From Mesoaciditogaceae bacterium (lineage in GTDB: Bacteria > Thermotogota > Thermotogae > Mesoaciditogales > Mesoaciditogaceae), in contig WFSH01000152.1 in NCBI GenBank assembly GCA_015486145.1, positions 1 to 8,159 of the forward strand: a stretch of DNA of 8,159 nt, given 5' to 3'. The notes under the pieces were generated by a model, which saw nothing but the letters and a program-made list of their open reading frames with translations, did not search any database and had not been told where the DNA came from. This document shows, in pieces, positions 7,600-8,159 of the stretch; positions within the stretch are counted from its first letter, which is position 1; each line of letters begins with the position of its first letter. The position numbers and the translations under genes were made by a program.

Positions 7600-7745
7600 A
7601 AATCCAAATTTAAGGTCTTCCAAAACGTACAGCTCCTACATTCATATATCTCATAGAAATTCAAAGTTCTAACCACCCCTTTCACTTTACAAATTTGCCC
7701 CATCAAACATTACCAAGAAATTCTCAGCAGTTTCTCATTTTATCG

Positions 7746-7763
7746 ACACCAACACTTTAGGAC
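7746..7763 (-). repeat. Direct repeat copy 2, GTCCTA-N3-TGTTGRTGT
   Basis: Minus strand reads GTCCTAAAGTGTTGGTGT, matching copy 1 at 14 of 18 positions with the differences confined to a 3-base centre and one further purine. Immediately downstream is CGATAAAATG, containing TAAAAT, which is also -10-like. A regulator binding site is a possible reading, not a demonstrated one. Confidence 0.4.
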
Positions 7764-7818
7764 AGAGATTTCTTAAAAAATTGAATGTAGTTACTGCACT
7801 TCTTCTTTTTGAAAGACA

Positions 7819-7827
7819 CTTATAACA
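7819..7827 (-). promoter_or_regulatory. Candidate extended -10 promoter for the opp operon
   Basis: Minus strand TGTTATAAG combines the TG extension with TATAAG, five of six matches to TATAAT. No good -35 hexamer is seen at normal spacing, which extended -10 promoters can tolerate. It is 30 bases after the murQ stop and points toward oppA. Confidence 0.35.
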
Positions 7828-7831
7828 TGGC

Positions 7832-7849
7832 ACATCAACAAAATAGGAC
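7832..7849 (-). repeat. Direct repeat copy 1, overlapping the expected -35 region
   Basis: Minus strand reads GTCCTATTTTGTTGATGT. It ends 7 bases before the TATAAG element, so a protein bound here would cover the -35 zone of the candidate promoter. Copy 2 lies 86 bases further downstream in the same orientation. Confidence 0.4.
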
Positions 7850-7856
7850 TTTCCTT

Positions 7857-8159
7857 CTACCTTGTACCCATAGAAAAAATACTTCTGATCTTCCCTTCAT
7901 GAATTTCAAGTAATCTTTCAGCCTCTTTTGAATCTTTATTTGTCAAAGCCATGACGATTGCAACCTTGGGCTTCATTCCAGATTCTCTCAAAAGTTGCAA
8001 TGCCCTTCCTTTCGATACTCCTGCAGCAGTTACAACAATATTAACAGCTCTCTTCACAAGCTTCTCGTTTATGGGTGTAACGTCCACCATTAGATTCTTG
8101 TACACCTTTCCCAACCTTACCATTGAAATGGTACTGAGCATGTTTAAAACCATTTTCTG
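7857..8159 (-). CDS. murQ: N-acetylmuramic acid 6-phosphate etherase, C-terminal part, 5' end outside window
   Basis: The last 100 residues of MurQ; the frame is open through the right edge (codons for Q and K precede the first methionine visible at 8153), so about two thirds of a typical 300-residue protein is missing, including the expected catalytic glutamates. The diagnostic stretch is NMLSTISMVRLGKVY followed by NLMVDVTPINEKL, characteristic of the end of the SIS domain. It is followed by the helical C-terminal domain with AGVSKGRALQLLRESG and AIVMALTN. MurQ is cytoplasmic and cleaves the D-lactyl ether of MurNAc 6-phosphate to give GlcNAc 6-phosphate and D-lactate, feeding wall sugars into amino-sugar metabolism. 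It is the first gene of the codirectional series here and shares its pathway with namZ at the other end. Confidence 0.93.
   Translation of the reverse strand, partial: QKMVLNMLSTISMVRLGKVYKNLMVDVTPINEKLVKRAVNIVVTAAGVSKGRALQLLRESGMKPKVAIVMALTNKDSKEAERLLEIHEGKIRSIFSMGTR

Larger units (their letters stand above)
7585..7856 (-). other. Intergenic regulatory region between murQ and oppA
   Basis: These 272 bases hold no convincing gene on either strand. They contain a possible extended -10 promoter, a pair of 18-base direct repeats, a weak stem-loop followed by six T on the gene strand (7775-7800), and the oppA ribosome site. A transcript starting at the suggested promoter would carry a leader of over 200 bases. 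No known riboswitch was recognised. No strong terminator follows murQ, so readthrough from murQ into oppA remains possible. Confidence 0.6.

Noticed and set aside
7693..7716. Seven-codon ATG reading frame in the oppA leader (MFDGANL) as a leader peptide
   Set aside because: No ribosome binding site and no repeated control codons.
7775..7800. Stem-loop (AGTGCAG with CTACATT) followed by six T on the minus strand, as a terminator for murQ or an attenuator
   Set aside because: The stem has a mismatch and a wobble pair with a 3-base loop, too weak to call.
7840..7862. Short AGGA/TCCT hairpin followed by ATTTTGTT just after the murQ stop
   Set aside because: Only four base pairs; it cannot be a credible terminator.
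1..8159. CRISPR arrays, tRNA or rRNA genes, insertion sequences and transposon ends
   Set aside because: No regularly spaced repeats, no structural RNA sequence and no transposase or terminal inverted repeats were seen.

Overview
All eight protein genes in this AT-rich window lie on the minus strand and are transcribed from high to low coordinates. The genes are tightly packed, start sites have strong Shine-Dalgarno motifs, and the transporter's binding protein has a Sec signal but no lipobox cysteine. These traits, with the protein style, suggest a thermophilic or anaerobic bacterium, perhaps of the Thermotogota. That is an inference; no rRNA or tRNA is present to confirm it.

In transcription order the window holds: (1) the C-terminal third of MurQ, N-acetylmuramic acid 6-phosphate etherase, cut by the right edge (7857-8159); (2) a 272-base intergenic region (7585-7856) with a possible extended -10 promoter and two copies of an 18-base direct repeat; (3) a complete Opp/Dpp-type ABC importer: binding protein OppA, a hairpin directly after its stop codon, permeases OppB and OppC, and ATPases OppD and OppF; (4) a stand-alone PHP-domain metal-dependent phosphoesterase; (5) the N-terminal part of a DUF1343/NamZ (GH171) exo-beta-N-acetylmuramidase, cut by the left edge (1-668). 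The NamZ reading frame has no stop codon inside the window and so is easily missed.

From oppB to namZ the genes overlap or are separated by 28 bases or fewer, so oppBCDF-php-namZ is very probably one transcript. oppA is joined to it through the hairpin, which would allow more binding protein than membrane components. murQ is codirectional but separated by the regulatory-looking gap.

The most interesting reading is a peptidoglycan (MurNAc) salvage locus. An Opp-type importer sits between two enzymes of MurNAc catabolism, and the NamZ copy appears cytoplasmic because it has no signal peptide. The proposal is that the importer brings in MurNAc-containing fragments, NamZ releases MurNAc inside the cell, a kinase not seen here phosphorylates it, and MurQ removes the lactyl ether. 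Each enzyme family is recognisable, but the transporter substrate and the role of the PHP protein are inferred from context only.
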